A stretch of 64,000 nucleotides of DNA from Cryptomeria japonica (taxonomy: Eukaryota > Streptophyta > Pinopsida > Cupressales > Cupressaceae). The position numbers and the translations under genes were made by a program. Shown piece after piece: positions 24,065 through 34,141 of this stretch. Position 1 is the first letter of the stretch; the number at the start of each line of letters is the position of its first letter. Location: positions 268,322,425 to 268,386,424 of the forward strand of contig NC_081415.1 in assembly GCF_030272615.1 (NCBI RefSeq). The letters run 5' to 3'. The notes beneath the pieces are model-generated. The model was not told where the DNA came from. It searched no databases and was given only the letters and a program-made list of their open reading frames with translations.

Positions 24065-25135
24065 TCAATAGGTCGGCAGGGCCTGAACCTCCGACTGAAT
24101 CAATTGAACCCTCCCCGCAAAGGATAACCATCTATGAGTCCAGTGATCAACCTTCGATCGGAATTTATCCAAGATCCCCTGCCACGACTCCCTAGGAGGG
24201 TTGCCGGGAGAGATAGGAATTCCTAAATAGGTCAAGGGCAAGGAGCCAATTTGGAATCTCAGAATAAAAGCAATCCTCCTTTGGATGTCTTCAGGAGTGT
24301 TGAAAAAGAGGATAGAAGACTTATCCTCATTAATCAACTGGCCAGACGCCGCAAGATAAACATCCAGGACCTTACGCATATCAGAAGCTTCGTTGATCCG
24401 AGCTAGCCCCATAAGGGCTGTATCATCCACAAACTGCAAGTGAGACTGCGGCTGCAATTCATTACCCCAACTCCAACCTTGAATATTACCCAGGCCCACA
24501 TTATGCTTAATCAGCCTCCCTAGACCCTCAGCAAGAAGAATGAATAAATAAGGGGAGAGGGGATTCCCCTGGCGGAGACCCCTTGAAGTCCCAAACAGCT
24601 TAGTATGGTCCCCATTGATAAGCACCGAGAAAGAGGTGGACGTAACACAACTCATAACCCACTGGATCCACTCATCAGCAAAACCAAAAGCCCCGAGGGT
24701 CTTCTGAAGGAAGGACCACCGAACTCTATTGTATGCCTTAGCCATATCCAACTTGATAAACATAGCCTTTTCCTTGGAGGTTGCCATAGAGTGAACGGTC
24801 TCCGTAGCAATGACCACCCCATCTAGAATTTGGCGGCCTTCCACAAACCCACTCTGCTCCTTCGAAATAACACTCCCCAGGCACTTCTTCAATCTGTCTG
24901 CTATCAGTTTAGAGATGATCTTATAAATCACATTGCAGAGAGAGATAGGGCGGAACTGGCCTAACCGGTCGACCCCTTCACACTTGGGGATTAGAGCAAC
25001 GAAGGTCGCATTCAAAGCCCTAAGCATCTGCTTATTTCTCTGGGACTCCTGGACAACATCCAATAAATCTAGCTTAATAATATCCCAGAACTCTTGAAAG
25101 AATTCAACCGGGAACCCATCTGGTCCAGGATGCAA
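24065..25135 (-). pseudogene. LINE-2 reverse transcriptase
   Basis: A 356-codon open stretch covers the finger and palm of a LINE reverse transcriptase: PGPDGFPVEFFQ, RPISLCNVIYKI, EQSGFVEGRQILDGV, KLDMAKAYNRVRW (catalytic Asp), SRGLRQGNPLSPYLF and the catalytic box FVDDTALMG, then LPLTYLGIPIS and the thumb. Catalytic residues are present. Frameshifts lie before (25135-25299 overlap) and after it. The apparent Met start is internal; the protein would be part of a longer ORF2 that also has the endonuclease. Confidence 0.88.
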
Positions 25136-25722
25136 GCCAGAACCAGATTCTCCTCCACTGTTTCCCCCTGAGATTCTTCCCTAAATAGGGACTGGAAAAA
25201 CTGAAGGGACTCCCTAGACATCTCTTGCAAGGATAAGCACTGCTCACCTCTATCGTTAACCAGAACAGGAATGGAATTTCCGTGTCTCCTTGCTTTCACA
25301 GAGTTGAAGAAGAAAGCCGTATTCTTGTCCCCCTCCTTCAGCTAATCAATGTGAGCTCTCTGCTTCCAATAAATTTCTTCCCTAATCTCCCATTCCTCAA
25401 CCACCTTGACAGCCTTGTCTTCCTCTCTAAGCAATTCGTCCGACAATCCATGCTCTCTGATTTCCCCGATGATCTCATTCAACACAATTTGGGCAGCTTT
25501 CTTCTCATGAAAGATGTTCCCAAACCCTTGACGGTTCCACTGTTTAAGCTGGCGCTTAACAAATTGCAGCTGCTTGGCAAAAGAGAACATGGCAGTGCCA
25601 AAGGCCGGCCTGCCTTTCCTCCACCACTCCGCAACCAGATCTTGTAAAGAGGGGTCCCAAAGCCACATAAGTTGAAATTTGAATGAAGGTGAGCTTGCAA
25701 CCCGAGCTGAGGACGAAACCAA
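25069..25722 (-). pseudogene. LINE-2 ORF2 linker between endonuclease and reverse transcriptase
   Basis: Overlapping minus-strand frames (25722-25342 and 25299-25069) hold the charged helical linker, with WRKGRPAFGTAMF, QLKQWNRQGFGNIF and MSRESLQFFQSLF, and lead into the reverse transcriptase. A stop occurs near 25342 and the frame shifts near 25135. Confidence 0.7.
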
Positions 25723-25731
25723 CTTGATGGG

Positions 25732-26418
25732 CTAATGATCCGACGCACTCCAGTCAAGAATCTCAGAAGTTGTGGACCACCCCCCGCCAATCCAAAAGCA
25801 AGAAACTAGAAAGTGATCCAACCGTTCAGAAATCCAATTCTCACCCACCCTCTTGTTGTTCCAAGTGAACAAGCCATTGCTAGGCTTGATGTCAACCAGT
25901 TGCAGCAGGGAGATACTATCCTGGAAAAGGACTAAAGAAGGTTCCAACTGCATTACACCCCCCTTCTTCTCACTCAACTCCAGAATGGCATTGAAGTCTC
26001 CTGCCATAATCCAAGGATGAAAAGGGGCCAACCTTCGCATACCAGCAACATGAGACCACAAGTTTTGCTTACCTTGAAGATCAGTGGGAGCATAGATATT
26101 TGAAAACAAGATGACTTCCCCAGTCTCGAGACTAGATAGCAACTCGGATAACGAGGATCTGGAGGCAACTCACCAGACAGGGCGGAGCCTTAAAGGGTTC
26201 CAAAGACAGGCCACCCCTCCCGAGGACCCAGCTGCCCCAACACACTGACACTCGCCTCCCCCCCACAACTTTGGCACAAGACCCATCATACTCTCCACTG
26301 AAAGTTTAGTTTCTTGCAAGAAAAGGACATCAGGTGAATGATTCCTAATCAAATCCCGAACAAATTTTTGTCTAGGGCTGCTGTTCAAGCCCCTTACATT
26401 CCATGAGAGTACAATCAT
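25732..26418 (-). pseudogene. LINE-2 ORF2 N-terminus: AP-type endonuclease
   Basis: Starts MIVLSWNVRGLNSSPRQKF at 26418 and continues after a frameshift (26170/26142) with NIYAPTDLQG, the motif AGDFNAILELSEKKGG, and LFTWNNKR...SERLDHFLVS to SDH near 25732. These are the asparagine, glutamate (LQETKLS), GDFN and SDH motifs of the exonuclease-endonuclease-phosphatase fold that nicks target DNA. The start codon overlaps the ORF1 stop in an ATGA (26415-26418), so I place the ORF2 start there. Confidence 0.85.
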
Positions 26419-27842
26419 TTGGGAGGGTTGGAAAAGTGAGAATCCAAGGTCTTTACTGACCCTGACTCAATCAAATTCTCTCCCATCATTTTGATTTTAT
26501 CCACATCCTTCTTTCTGCTAGCCTTTGAGATTTTTTTTGAGGCACTTTTCTTAATAGCTTTCTGATGAAGACCCAGGTGAACAAAAGACTTACTAGTCCT
26601 AGCTCCAGCCGGTTCCAATTTTAGGGCTAATAGGGACCCCTCCCCCCCACCCAAATTCACCTCCGAACCAGGAATGAGTCCCAACTCGGCCCCTACAGCC
26701 TGCTCCATCTCCATTTGTTGGTTTCTAGTCACTACCAAGGCTTGGGAAAAGTCCTCCCTAACTCTTTCCGGTGCCCCCCTTGAAGCCCCCTGATCCAAAG
26801 GGGTTAACCTCGGATTCACTTCTTGATGGCTGAGGTCGTCCAATGCTTCAAATCTGTTAAAGGTATCCTCCTCCTGTCTCTCCTGAAGGGACCTCTTCTG
26901 GCCTCGATTTCTGTTCCTTGACTTAACTGGAACAAAACCCTCAGCACCCACAACGTCAGTCACCATAGCACTTTTTCCTTTATCAGCCCTATCTTGACTC
27001 TGGGCCGGTTGTTGAGGTTGGTGCACCACTGGTTTATATCTAGGGCATTTACGTTGTAAATGACCATACTCATGACACAGCCGACAACGAAAAGGTAAAG
27101 TCTCATAGTCTAGCTGTTGAACCCATGAGTAAGAACCCACACACATATCTATAGCATCTGGTAATGGTTTACTAAGATCAATTTCAACACAAATGCGTGC
27201 AAAGGTCATTACCTTTCTCCCTAGGGTTTGCGATGAAGATCCCATTGATTTCCCAAGCAGTGCTGCTAGCATTCGTAACACGTCCTCTCGATAGCATTCC
27301 ACTGGAAGACGTGGTAACCGAACCCATACAGGAACCCTGTTTGGGAGCTCCTCCGAAGGGTTAAACCCCGCATGCCAAGGTTTGATGAACAACCCCACCT
27401 GGTTGTAAAAATACGGGCCTCCTTCAAAAACCCTATTTTGGTCCTCCATACAGTTGAAAGTAACCTTGAAATAGTTGTTCGCTAGTAGCATAATCTCCAT
27501 TTCCCCATCTGGTGCCCAAGATCTCTGCGCCCGGTTTTCCAAGAACTGCAGGGAGACCCTCATTCCCAGAAATTTGCAGTAGAGCGAGTGTTTTGAAAAG
27601 TACTCAACGTCTTCCGCTATCATCTCCGGAGGAATAACCAGCTTCGGCCTTTCACTGCATCTCTCCAGACACCCATTAATCTTCGTAAGGCGAGAAATAC
27701 CAGTACTTCCAGACCCTGGTTCTGAGGAGAAAAGGTTATTGGAAAATGTCTTCATATTCTGAGGTGGGGGTTTAGAACCCACCGCAGCACGGAAGTCCAT
27801 GGCTGGAGCCACCTGAGAGGCCTCACCACCAAAACCCGACAT
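26415..27842 (-). CDS. LINE-2 ORF1: DUF4283 and zinc-knuckle RNA-binding protein, intact
   Basis: An uninterrupted 475-codon ORF. Residues about 75-190 match the DUF4283 type of plant LINE ORF1 proteins (YFSKHSLYCKFLG, VPVWVRLPRLPVECY). Cys253, Cys256, His261 and Cys266 form one zinc knuckle within FRCRLCHEYGHLQRKCP. The C-terminal third is low-complexity, Glu/Lys-rich and probably disordered. The protein would bind LINE RNA and form the ribonucleoprotein. The stop TGA overlaps the ORF2 start as ATGA. The open frame contrasts with the broken ORF2 and suggests a fairly recent insertion or simple chance. Confidence 0.85.
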   Translation of the reverse strand: MSGFGGEASQVAPAMDFRAAVGSKPPPQNMKTFSNNLFSSEPGSGSTGISRLTKINGCLERCSERPKLVIPPEMIAEDVEYFSKHSLYCKFLGMRVSLQFLENRAQRSWAPDGEMEIMLLANNYFKVTFNCMEDQNRVFEGGPYFYNQVGLFIKPWHAGFNPSEELPNRVPVWVRLPRLPVECYREDVLRMLAALLGKSMGSSSQTLGRKVMTFARICVEIDLSKPLPDAIDMCVGSYSWVQQLDYETLPFRCRLCHEYGHLQRKCPRYKPVVHQPQQPAQSQDRADKGKSAMVTDVVGAEGFVPVKSRNRNRGQKRSLQERQEEDTFNRFEALDDLSHQEVNPRLTPLDQGASRGAPERVREDFSQALVVTRNQQMEMEQAVGAELGLIPGSEVNLGGGEGSLLALKLEPAGARTSKSFVHLGLHQKAIKKSASKKISKASRKKDVDKIKMMGENLIESGSVKTLDSHFSNPPK

Positions 27843-28278
27843 CGGAGCTCAAAAAGATTTAAAAGGCGACAAAGGGCAACCAAGGACCCCAACCTGAAGA
27901 GCCCCTTGAGAAAGCGCCGCCCCTAAGGCTCCCCCCTACCAAGCTCCTCCAAAAGATGCCCCCAAACGGACCCCCCAAACCCACGGAAGCCCCACCGGAA
28001 GCCCACTGCCCGCAGCAGTCCGGAGCCCTTCCTCCCTCGCAGCCAACCCTTACTCCCGCGCAGCCAAACCTCCCCTTGACGGCCGGCGCAACAACCCTAT
28101 CCCCCCAGCCGCTCCCAGCCCGCCGCTCTCCCTTGACACCCTTCACTCCCCTCCCCCTCTGCACCTGCAACAAAAATCTCCCGCGAGCTAGGGCTTCAAA
28201 ACCCTAGCTTGGCCGCTCGACGACCTCTGCACGCGCGCCATCCGACCCCCCAATTTTTTTCCACAAGATCCTCAACTC
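27843..28278 (-). promoter_or_regulatory. LINE-2 GC-rich 5' leader
   Basis: The roughly 430 bases before ORF1 are much richer in G and C (with CpG) than any other part of the window and run to the 5' target duplication. Plant LINEs carry internal promoters in this position; a promoter here is inferred from location only. The 104-residue frame in it (28173-27859) is Gly/Arg-rich and not a recognisable protein. Confidence 0.5.
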
Positions 28279-28324
28279 ACTAAATTTTCTTATTTTAAAT
28301 AGTCTTTTTTTTTGTTAAATGTAT

Positions 28325-28520
28325 AAGGAATATGTTTTAGTTAGATTTGATAAATTTCTTGATTAAACTGTGTGTAAATTTCTGCTCCCTAACTATTTCA
28401 TCTTGATGATGGATCATAAAGTGTGATCTGAAACGTTGATGATGAAAAAATGAAAAAAATTACACAGTTTAAACTTTATTCTAAGAATTTATTAAATCTA
28501 ACTAAAACATGCTCCTTATA
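28325..28520. repeat. Fold-back MITE-like repeat
   Basis: The arm at 28327-28373 (GTTTTAGTTAGATTT, ATTAAACTGTGT) is the imperfect inverted repeat of the arm at 28462-28517 (ACACAGTTTAAAC, AAATCTAACTAAAAC), separated by about 90 bp. A related, inverted copy lies at 21985-22103 on the other side of LINE-2. No coding capacity. I cannot assign a superfamily because the target duplication is not clear. Confidence 0.6.
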
Positions 28521-29030
28521 CTTTAAAAAAAATTAAAACTATAAAATAATTCTTAAGTAAAAATTAAAAATAAAATAAAAATTGTTCTAGTTTTAAAATA
28601 ATAATTCTTAATTAATTAAAAATTGTTCTTCAAACAATGTAACTAAAATAAGTTAATTCTTGATAGTTTTAAACTAAAATATATATTTATAAAATAAATA
28701 AAAATAGCGCTTGAAATAAAAGTGAACTAAATATTGTAAATAAAATGAATTAACTCTTAAATAATTCTAAACAAGTATAGCTAATATGTCAAAATGATAA
28801 TAATGATTGCATACTAAAGTATTATAATGTGTTAATAAGAATTCATAATTATCTTTTAAGAGGATTGTGGGTCTAATAAATTCACTAAGAATATTTTTTT
28901 ATATTTTTTGTTGTGTTTACAATAATAATAATGACTAAAATACCTCAAGATTAATACCTTTAAACATTCTTTTAGATCAATGTATTTAAGATATTGAAAA
29001 TATTATATATATATATAACATGGGAATTTT
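28521..29030. other. AT-rich stretch, nothing recognised
   Basis: Mostly TAAAATAA-type sequence with no frame over 50 codons and no repeat ends that I could define. Confidence 0.5.
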
Positions 29031-29285
29031 TTAGTTTGGCTTGAGCCAAGCGAGGTCACAAGCATGGAACCTCGTCTCCATGAGCTTAATGCTACATGAA
29101 AGCACACTGGCCTAGTGAGGGCTTGGAGCATGAAGTCATCTTCATGAATGCTAGTAGCTTCAATGCGAGGGTTCAAACCTGTAGGCACAATGGGTCTATG
29201 AGGGCACAATGCACACAATCAGAATGGCCCAACAAAGCTTTGAAGTTTGATGGCTACAAGAATACTGCCATGATTTAATCATCAC
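29031..29285 (-). repeat. Old SINE copy
   Basis: Shares with the well-defined SINE at 33401-33672 the run GGTTCAAACC, then GCACAATGG, then AATGGCCCAACA, then a TTTGAAG-TTTGATGGC segment corresponding to its GTTTGAACCTTGGTGGC. The alignment is patchy, so boundaries are approximate. It is read as minus strand by analogy. Confidence 0.5.
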
Positions 29286-29454
29286 ACTATGCCATGAATG
29301 ACATTATATTATAATATATTAGTTAGGTATTAAAATAACTAACTATACATACCGAGCAAAAAAAAATAACTAACTATATAATTATATCTATATCGATTGA
29401 TATATATACATATTTTTTAGACTGCAAGAATCGGGTATAGCACCCTCCTATAAA

Positions 29455-29625
29455 CTGCAGTGCGCCGGGTAAACTTTTTAACGTGACCAGTGACGCTGGC
29501 GCTGGCGCGAGCGCTGGCGCGACACGTCCTTTGATACCACGTGGGCTAGGGGGAGACTAGACCTCGTGACCTTGTGCTTCACCACTAGAAGCTCTCGCCA
29601 ATATTGATATGTTGTTACATTAATA
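29455..29625 (-). repeat. Partial SINE copy
   Basis: GGTAAACTTTTTAACGTGACC, AGTGACGCTGGC and GACACGTCCTTTG match the first ~70 bp (plus-strand orientation) of the SINE at 33401-33672. The remainder is diverged and includes a small GCTGGCGCGA duplication. Confidence 0.55.
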
Positions 29626-29979
29626 TTTATTAATATATATATTTTTTGTGCTTGATAATAGGCTGTAGCCGAGATTTTATTAATATTATAAAATGCTATT
29701 ACATTCATCTGCTTGAGAACAAAATTGGGCCAAGCCAAACCAGATTCTGACCAGAGAGACCAAAAGAAGGATCAAAACGACTCTTAGATCCATGGCCTTA
29801 CTACCAGACCAAACCATTCTATCATAGTTAACAACTACAAAAGACGAATAAACAAACAACCACCAAGTCTTGGCTATACATAGACTAAGCCTATACTATC
29901 TTCCCTTTGGAAATGAAAAGATTTAGAGATATGAAACAAAATTACTGACAAAACCCAAACATATTCATAAAAAAAAACT

Positions 29980-30632
29980 GCTTGGTGCTCTGAAGCAAGT
30001 GAAATATCCGTAACAGCTACCATTGGCTCCTCATCCTTGCTAGAAGAAACTTCGTCATCATCAACCCGCAGACCCATCTGAATTTTGTAGTCCTAAACCC
30101 TTGGAGCTTGGACATCCATTCCATCACCAATCGCTGGCACGAGAGAGCCGTCCTCTAAAAAGCTCATCAAACGCTTTAAGAAATCCAGACTCATTCTGAT
30201 AGCCGACTTTTTAACCTCCCACAGGGCTTGGTTGGCAATGCATAATATGGGAAGCCGAGGAACCAAAATCTTATCTCTTCGTGGTCTTCCAAAGTTAGAC
30301 GCATGAGGGATAGTTAAATTATGATCAATTTCTTAAATGACCCTCTCCAGGTCCCCAAGGAAGTCGTGTTTGAACACCCTGATGCATAAAACCTGAGCCG
30401 CAACCTTTGTTTTCTCCATGTTGAGCACCGTGGCTAAGAAGAAGGTTGGGATATCTGGATTTACCCAATATCCATGGTTGGGAAAACAAAAACTCGATCC
30501 CAAGAATTTTTCGCAGATATGAAGAAACGAGTCATGCAAAAAATTTGTGATTTCTCTCAATCTTTTGTCTGTGATGGCACCCAAAAAGGCCATTTGCCTT
30601 TTACTAGCCACAAGCCGAATGTTTGAATCCAT
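29980..30632 (-). pseudogene. Decayed ORF of about 215 codons with a TATA box upstream, unrecognised
   Basis: Minus strand, starting MDSNIRLVASKRQM at 30632. The frame stays open to a TAA at 30333, continues in the same frame for about 80 codons (NLTIPHASNFGRPRR, LWEVKKSAIRMSLDF) to a TAG, and then resumes with GLRVDDDEVSSSKDEE. Two in-frame stops and no frameshift suggest a single ancestral ORF. TATAAATAG on the minus strand (about 30711-30703) lies about 70 bases before the ATG, a typical plant promoter spacing. The downstream DNA contains AATAAAATC (near 29677) and ends in an A/T run near 29645, which could be a retroposon 3' end. I recognise no domain. Confidence 0.5.
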
Positions 30633-30719
30633 TTATGACCAGTCATTTGAAGAAATGTGCTAAGCAGAAGCTAGGAATGAGCCGAAAAGCCAACAACCAA
30701 TCTATTTATAAACTCCTTC

Positions 30720-31200
30720 ACTCAACTTCCCGGGCAAGTTTCCATTATGAAAAATAAATGCTAAATCAGCTACCATCACTTCAAATCTGCTTCTATCTTA
30801 ACCATGAGCCCAAAAGCATGTGACCGTGCAAAATCATCCGTTGTTAAGGTGGTGAAGCCAACTCTCTGCTGCTGGTGACTTGGGAAGAGGGAATAACCAA
30901 ATGAATGCGGTCCAAAAACCAACATGTCATGATGACCCATCACATCAATGCAAATGCGTCATGAAAGGATGACACACGACTTATGTGGCATATGAGCTGT
31001 CACTCCACATCAGTCACCTAGTAGTACATCGAGCCCCATATATCCACTTGGGCGTGAATTTGAATTTTCGCTAGTTGCCAAACAATTGGATTCCAAGATA
31101 TTTTATGTCACATTAAGTTCCAGATTAAATGTTAATTAACATTTTAGCCTGGAAAAACTGACTAGACTTCCTTGAGATAAACATCTAAATTCCAACTCAT
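30720..31200. other. No gene seen
   Basis: Moderately complex sequence without recognisable coding capacity. It may be the promoter-side flank of the decayed ORF at 29980-30632. Confidence 0.4.
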
Positions 31201-31209
31201 GCCCAACTA

Positions 31210-31740
31210 TTAAGCTCGAGAATCCTCTATCCATTCTCGGTCTGCACCCTTATTGGCTAGCTCATCCGCCACTCTGTTTCCTTCCCTATAGATATGATTG
31301 AGTGTTATTGCTTCAAAGGATTCCAGAATGACCATTGCTCTTCCTAGTAGAGCATTTACTTTCCAATTCGGTGTCGACTCTCTTCCCAAAGCATTGATCA
31401 CTATAGTAGAATCTCCCTCAATTTCCAACCTTTGGATACCTAAATTCTTACATTTCAACAATCCTATTAGTAATGCTTGAAATTCTGCAACATTATTAGT
31501 GCCCTAATCTAGAGGTCTAGCCATCCTAACAGTATTAACTCCATCCCATCGATGAATGACACATCCTGCTCCAAAATTTCTAGGATTTCCTCTAGCCGCT
31601 CCATCAAAATTCAATTTATGCCACCCCTCACAGGGGGGTAACCAAATGCAATCCATTCTTGCTTGATTACTCTCTTCCCCCCCTTTACCAAAGAATTGTG
31701 GGACTTTGAGCCCATTCCATCTGCCTCTTGTTAAGCCATT
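31210..31740 (-). pseudogene. LINE RNase H fragment (same family as LINE-1)
   Basis: The minus-strand ORF 31461-31210 has IQRLEIEGDSTIVINALGRES and NHIYREGNRVADELANKGA, closely parallel to the RNase H at 2482-2892. Upstream (31500-31740) the N-terminal part is readable across a stop: the KLNFDGAARGNPR Asp motif near 31610 and WLPPCEGW before it. No reverse transcriptase lies next to it. It could be the severed 3' end of LINE-3 (56938-59700), which lacks this part and has the same orientation, or an independent fragment. Confidence 0.75.
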
Positions 31741-31744
31741 TTAA

Positions 31745-32757
31745 TGAGTAAATTTAGAATTGTAAGTAATTTCCTCCGTACAATTAATAGCACAAAAATT
31801 CATTATTTGGAAATGATATAAAATTCAAGTACGTTAAAATGATGTCTTATCATTATCCATGTATTCATACAAATCCAAGTACTAGTACCTTTACATTAAT
31901 TATACATTTTACATTCATGTAATGGAATCAATTTTTCCAGTTATGAGTACAAGTACAATAAGTAAATAGTACATGATAGATATCAATGATATATAATGAA
32001 GAGTCTTCGATCGCCATTAACCATTTGGTCTTTAGCTGATTGAGGGACGAGAACGTAGTTGAGGCACTTTTCTGCCCAGCCATGAAGCCTTAGCTTCCTC
32101 GGAGTTCTTCCTGACATGAATAATCGCCGACCCCGCTTGATGTGCCTAGCAAACTTGAGATAAGTAGCAAGAGGGAACCTCGGTGCAAGCTTGATTTACA
32201 TGCAACTCCTAACTCGAATGTGCTATGTGAACAATTAGGATGTGGCAGAGGACTTTATTAATTAAGTTTTGCTAGGCAATGTTCATCTATCCCAATGAAC
32301 CCCTGACTTTGGCCAAAGTACATTTAATATAAATGTGAACCCAAAAAGAGGTTCACATCCTCTGTAAGTCCACATTCGACACCCTATCCTGAAAGATAAG
32401 CTTTCCCAAACACACATGCAAGTATATAATACATCATGCATTTCTATTCTTTATTTTATGTAATAATGTTTCAGATGCATTCATTCCTAATAGTTATTCA
32501 TGTAATATTTCATGCCATGCATATTTCTTCATGTGACAAACTATTTAATTCCACATGCAAATTTTGCATAGAAGTTTGATTCTTTCCCATTAACATTTTT
32601 CAATTCTATGCACATCATTACCTTAACATGATTGTTTATGCACTTTTCATTTCAGCACTTATATTTCTTTTAATTTTCCCTAACCGTGTTCATACATGCT
32701 TTATATAATAGTAAGATATAGAAATTTCAGACATAGGAAAGAGGGTTACAATCATTT
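31745..32757. other. Unassigned 1 kb between the LINE fragment and copia-A
   Basis: No ORF or known motif. Contains moderately AT-rich sequence and a short inverted element around AAGAGGTTCACATCCTCT (about 32346). It could be the 5' remainder of element D or of another LTR; no sequence evidence decides. Confidence 0.35.
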
Positions 32758-33004
32758 ACAAAGACATTATTGGCTTATATTGTTGATTTTTAAAGTGTTA
32801 ACAATCTTATTTAGTTCATTGCTTGTTAAACTTGAAAGCATTGTATCAGATTTGTGCCTTTAATAAAGTTCAATTTTTGGTGTGGCTGGGTTTTTCACCC
32901 TCAGGCGGAGGGTTTTCCCAGGATAAAAGTTTTGTATATCTGTTCTTGTGAGTTTTTAAGTTTTAGATTTCTGAGTTTTTGTCCTTTTGGTTCTAATTTT
33001 AACA
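32758..33004 (+). repeat. Copia-A 5' LTR, truncated
   Basis: Aligns with the last ~250 bp of the 3' LTR (51376-51630): ATTATTGGCTTAT, GTGTTAACAATCTTATTTAG, AAAGCATTGTATCAGATTTG, TTTTGGTGTGGCTGGG and the end CTAATTTTAACA. The first ~660 bp of the LTR are not present upstream. LTR similarity stops abruptly at about 32758. Confidence 0.8.
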
Positions 33005-33016
33005 TGGTATCAGAGC
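33005..33016 (+). promoter_or_regulatory. Copia-A primer-binding site
   Basis: TGGTATCAGAGC directly follows the LTR end AACA. It is complementary to the 3' end of initiator tRNA-Met, the usual copia primer. Confidence 0.9.
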
Positions 33017-33089
33017 GGGTGTAAAGAAAAGATCCAGAACCAGAACGTTTAGCCTTGAAATATTCGTTGCTTAGCTTGTTTATTTCACA

Positions 33090-34141
33090 ATGATGAATGG
33101 CCTCAAAGTTGAAGACATGTTGGATGGTGTATCAAATTTTATCTCATGGAAATTCAGAGTCCCTATTGTGCTTGAAGAGAATGATCTTCTCAACTTTGTG
33201 AAGACTAATGTAAATGAACCTTTTGATGACACTAAGAAAGCACGATGGAGAAAGAACAATTTCATGGCAAGAAAGATACTGATTGATTCTGTAAAGGATC
33301 ATTTAGTACCTGTTATATCCAAGTTGAATTCAGCCAAAGAAATGTTCGAGTGCCTTCAAAGCTTGTATGAATCCAACAACACTAGTAGAGCTCTAGCCTT
33401 TTTTTAATTTATTTTTAAAATGCTTGGTAAACTTTTTAATGTGACCAGCGATGCTGGCATGACACGCCCTTCGGCTCCACGTGAAACGCTTTTGACTCGG
33501 AGCTATGAATCGGGGGACCTCATCCCCACACTTCACTTGTTCAAACCCGCGAGCACAACGGCCCAACGAAGACACAAGGCCTGCGAGCACAATGGCCCAA
33601 CAGGAGTTTGAACCTTGGTGGCCGCTTCACCAACGAAGTGTTTTAACCGCGACACTACATATCCGAAGACCATAGAGCTCTAGCCTTGAGACATCAACTC
33701 CTTCATATTAAAATGGCTAGAGGTGAATCTGTTGTTTCTTTCTTTGTGAATATTACAGAATTGAAGGATTAGCTCAATGCTATTGAAGATTTTATTGAGG
33801 ATAAAGACTTGGTTATGTTGGCCATGAATGGCCTTCTTCACTCTTGGGAATCTTTCATTCAAGGTATTTGTGGAAGAAATGAACTACCCAAGTTTGATCG
33901 GTTGAGAGCTGATTGTATTCAAGAAGAATGCAGATTGGAGGCAAGAGGAATTGGGAGAAAATCTCACCATGAAGAAGATCATGTTCTTGCCGCCCATACT
34001 TCTAAAAGAAAAGGAAGGAAAGAAAATTTCAAGAGGAACAAAGATAGGAATTCTGATTCAGCTCCTGAACCTAAGAAGAGGAAGGATCTCTCAAGGGTTC
34101 AGTGTTTCAGATGCGACAAGTTTGGTCACTTTGCTAGATAG
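33090..34141 (+). pseudogene. Copia-A gag (UBN2 and zinc knuckle), with SINE inside
   Basis: Begins MMNGLKVEDMLDGVSNFISWKF, the DUF4219/UBN2 capsid-like opening shared with copia-B gag. It is interrupted at 33401 by the SINE and resumes at 33673-33687 in RALALRHQLLH. It continues through DLVMLAMNGLLHSW and a Lys/Arg-rich stretch to the knuckle CFRCDKFGHFAR, where a TAG stop (34139-34141) replaces the residue before the last Cys. Gag would package the element RNA. The stop lies inside the knuckle, so the fusion to pol is broken here. Confidence 0.85.
33401..33672 (-). mobile_element. tRNA-derived SINE inserted in copia-A gag
   Basis: A 272-bp insert flanked by the 15-bp direct repeat TAGAGCTCTAGCCTT (33386-33400 and 33673-33687). 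On the minus strand the 5' end looks tRNA-derived: GTGTCGCGG resembles an A box, and GGTTCAAACTCC (complement of 33606-33617) matches the B-box consensus GGTTCGANTCC of an RNA polymerase III promoter. The other end (33401-33420 on plus) is T/A-rich, the reversed A-rich tail. The size, split promoter, tail and long target duplication together identify a SINE, which is moved by LINE enzymes. Related partial copies lie at 29031-29285 and 29455-29625. Confidence 0.85.

Larger units (their letters stand above)
22104..28278 (-). mobile_element. LINE-2: nearly complete L1-type LINE (6.2 kb)
   Basis: Minus-strand element flanked by the 13-bp direct repeat ACTAAATTTTCTT at 22091-22103 and 28279-28291. 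The 3' end at 22104 has a run of about 13 T on the plus strand (poly(A) tail), preceded by an AATAAA signal (complement at 22133-22138). Gene order is the classical one: a GC-rich 5' leader (28278-27843), ORF1 (27842-26415), then ORF2 with endonuclease, reverse transcriptase, zf-RVT and a decayed RNase H. Target duplication plus tail show that it arrived by target-primed reverse transcription and is full length or close to it. ORF1 is intact; ORF2 has several frameshifts. Confidence 0.92.

Noticed and set aside
33590-33672. A tRNA gene on the minus strand
   Set aside because: The A- and B-box-like words belong to a SINE with tail and target duplication; no complete cloverleaf could be drawn.
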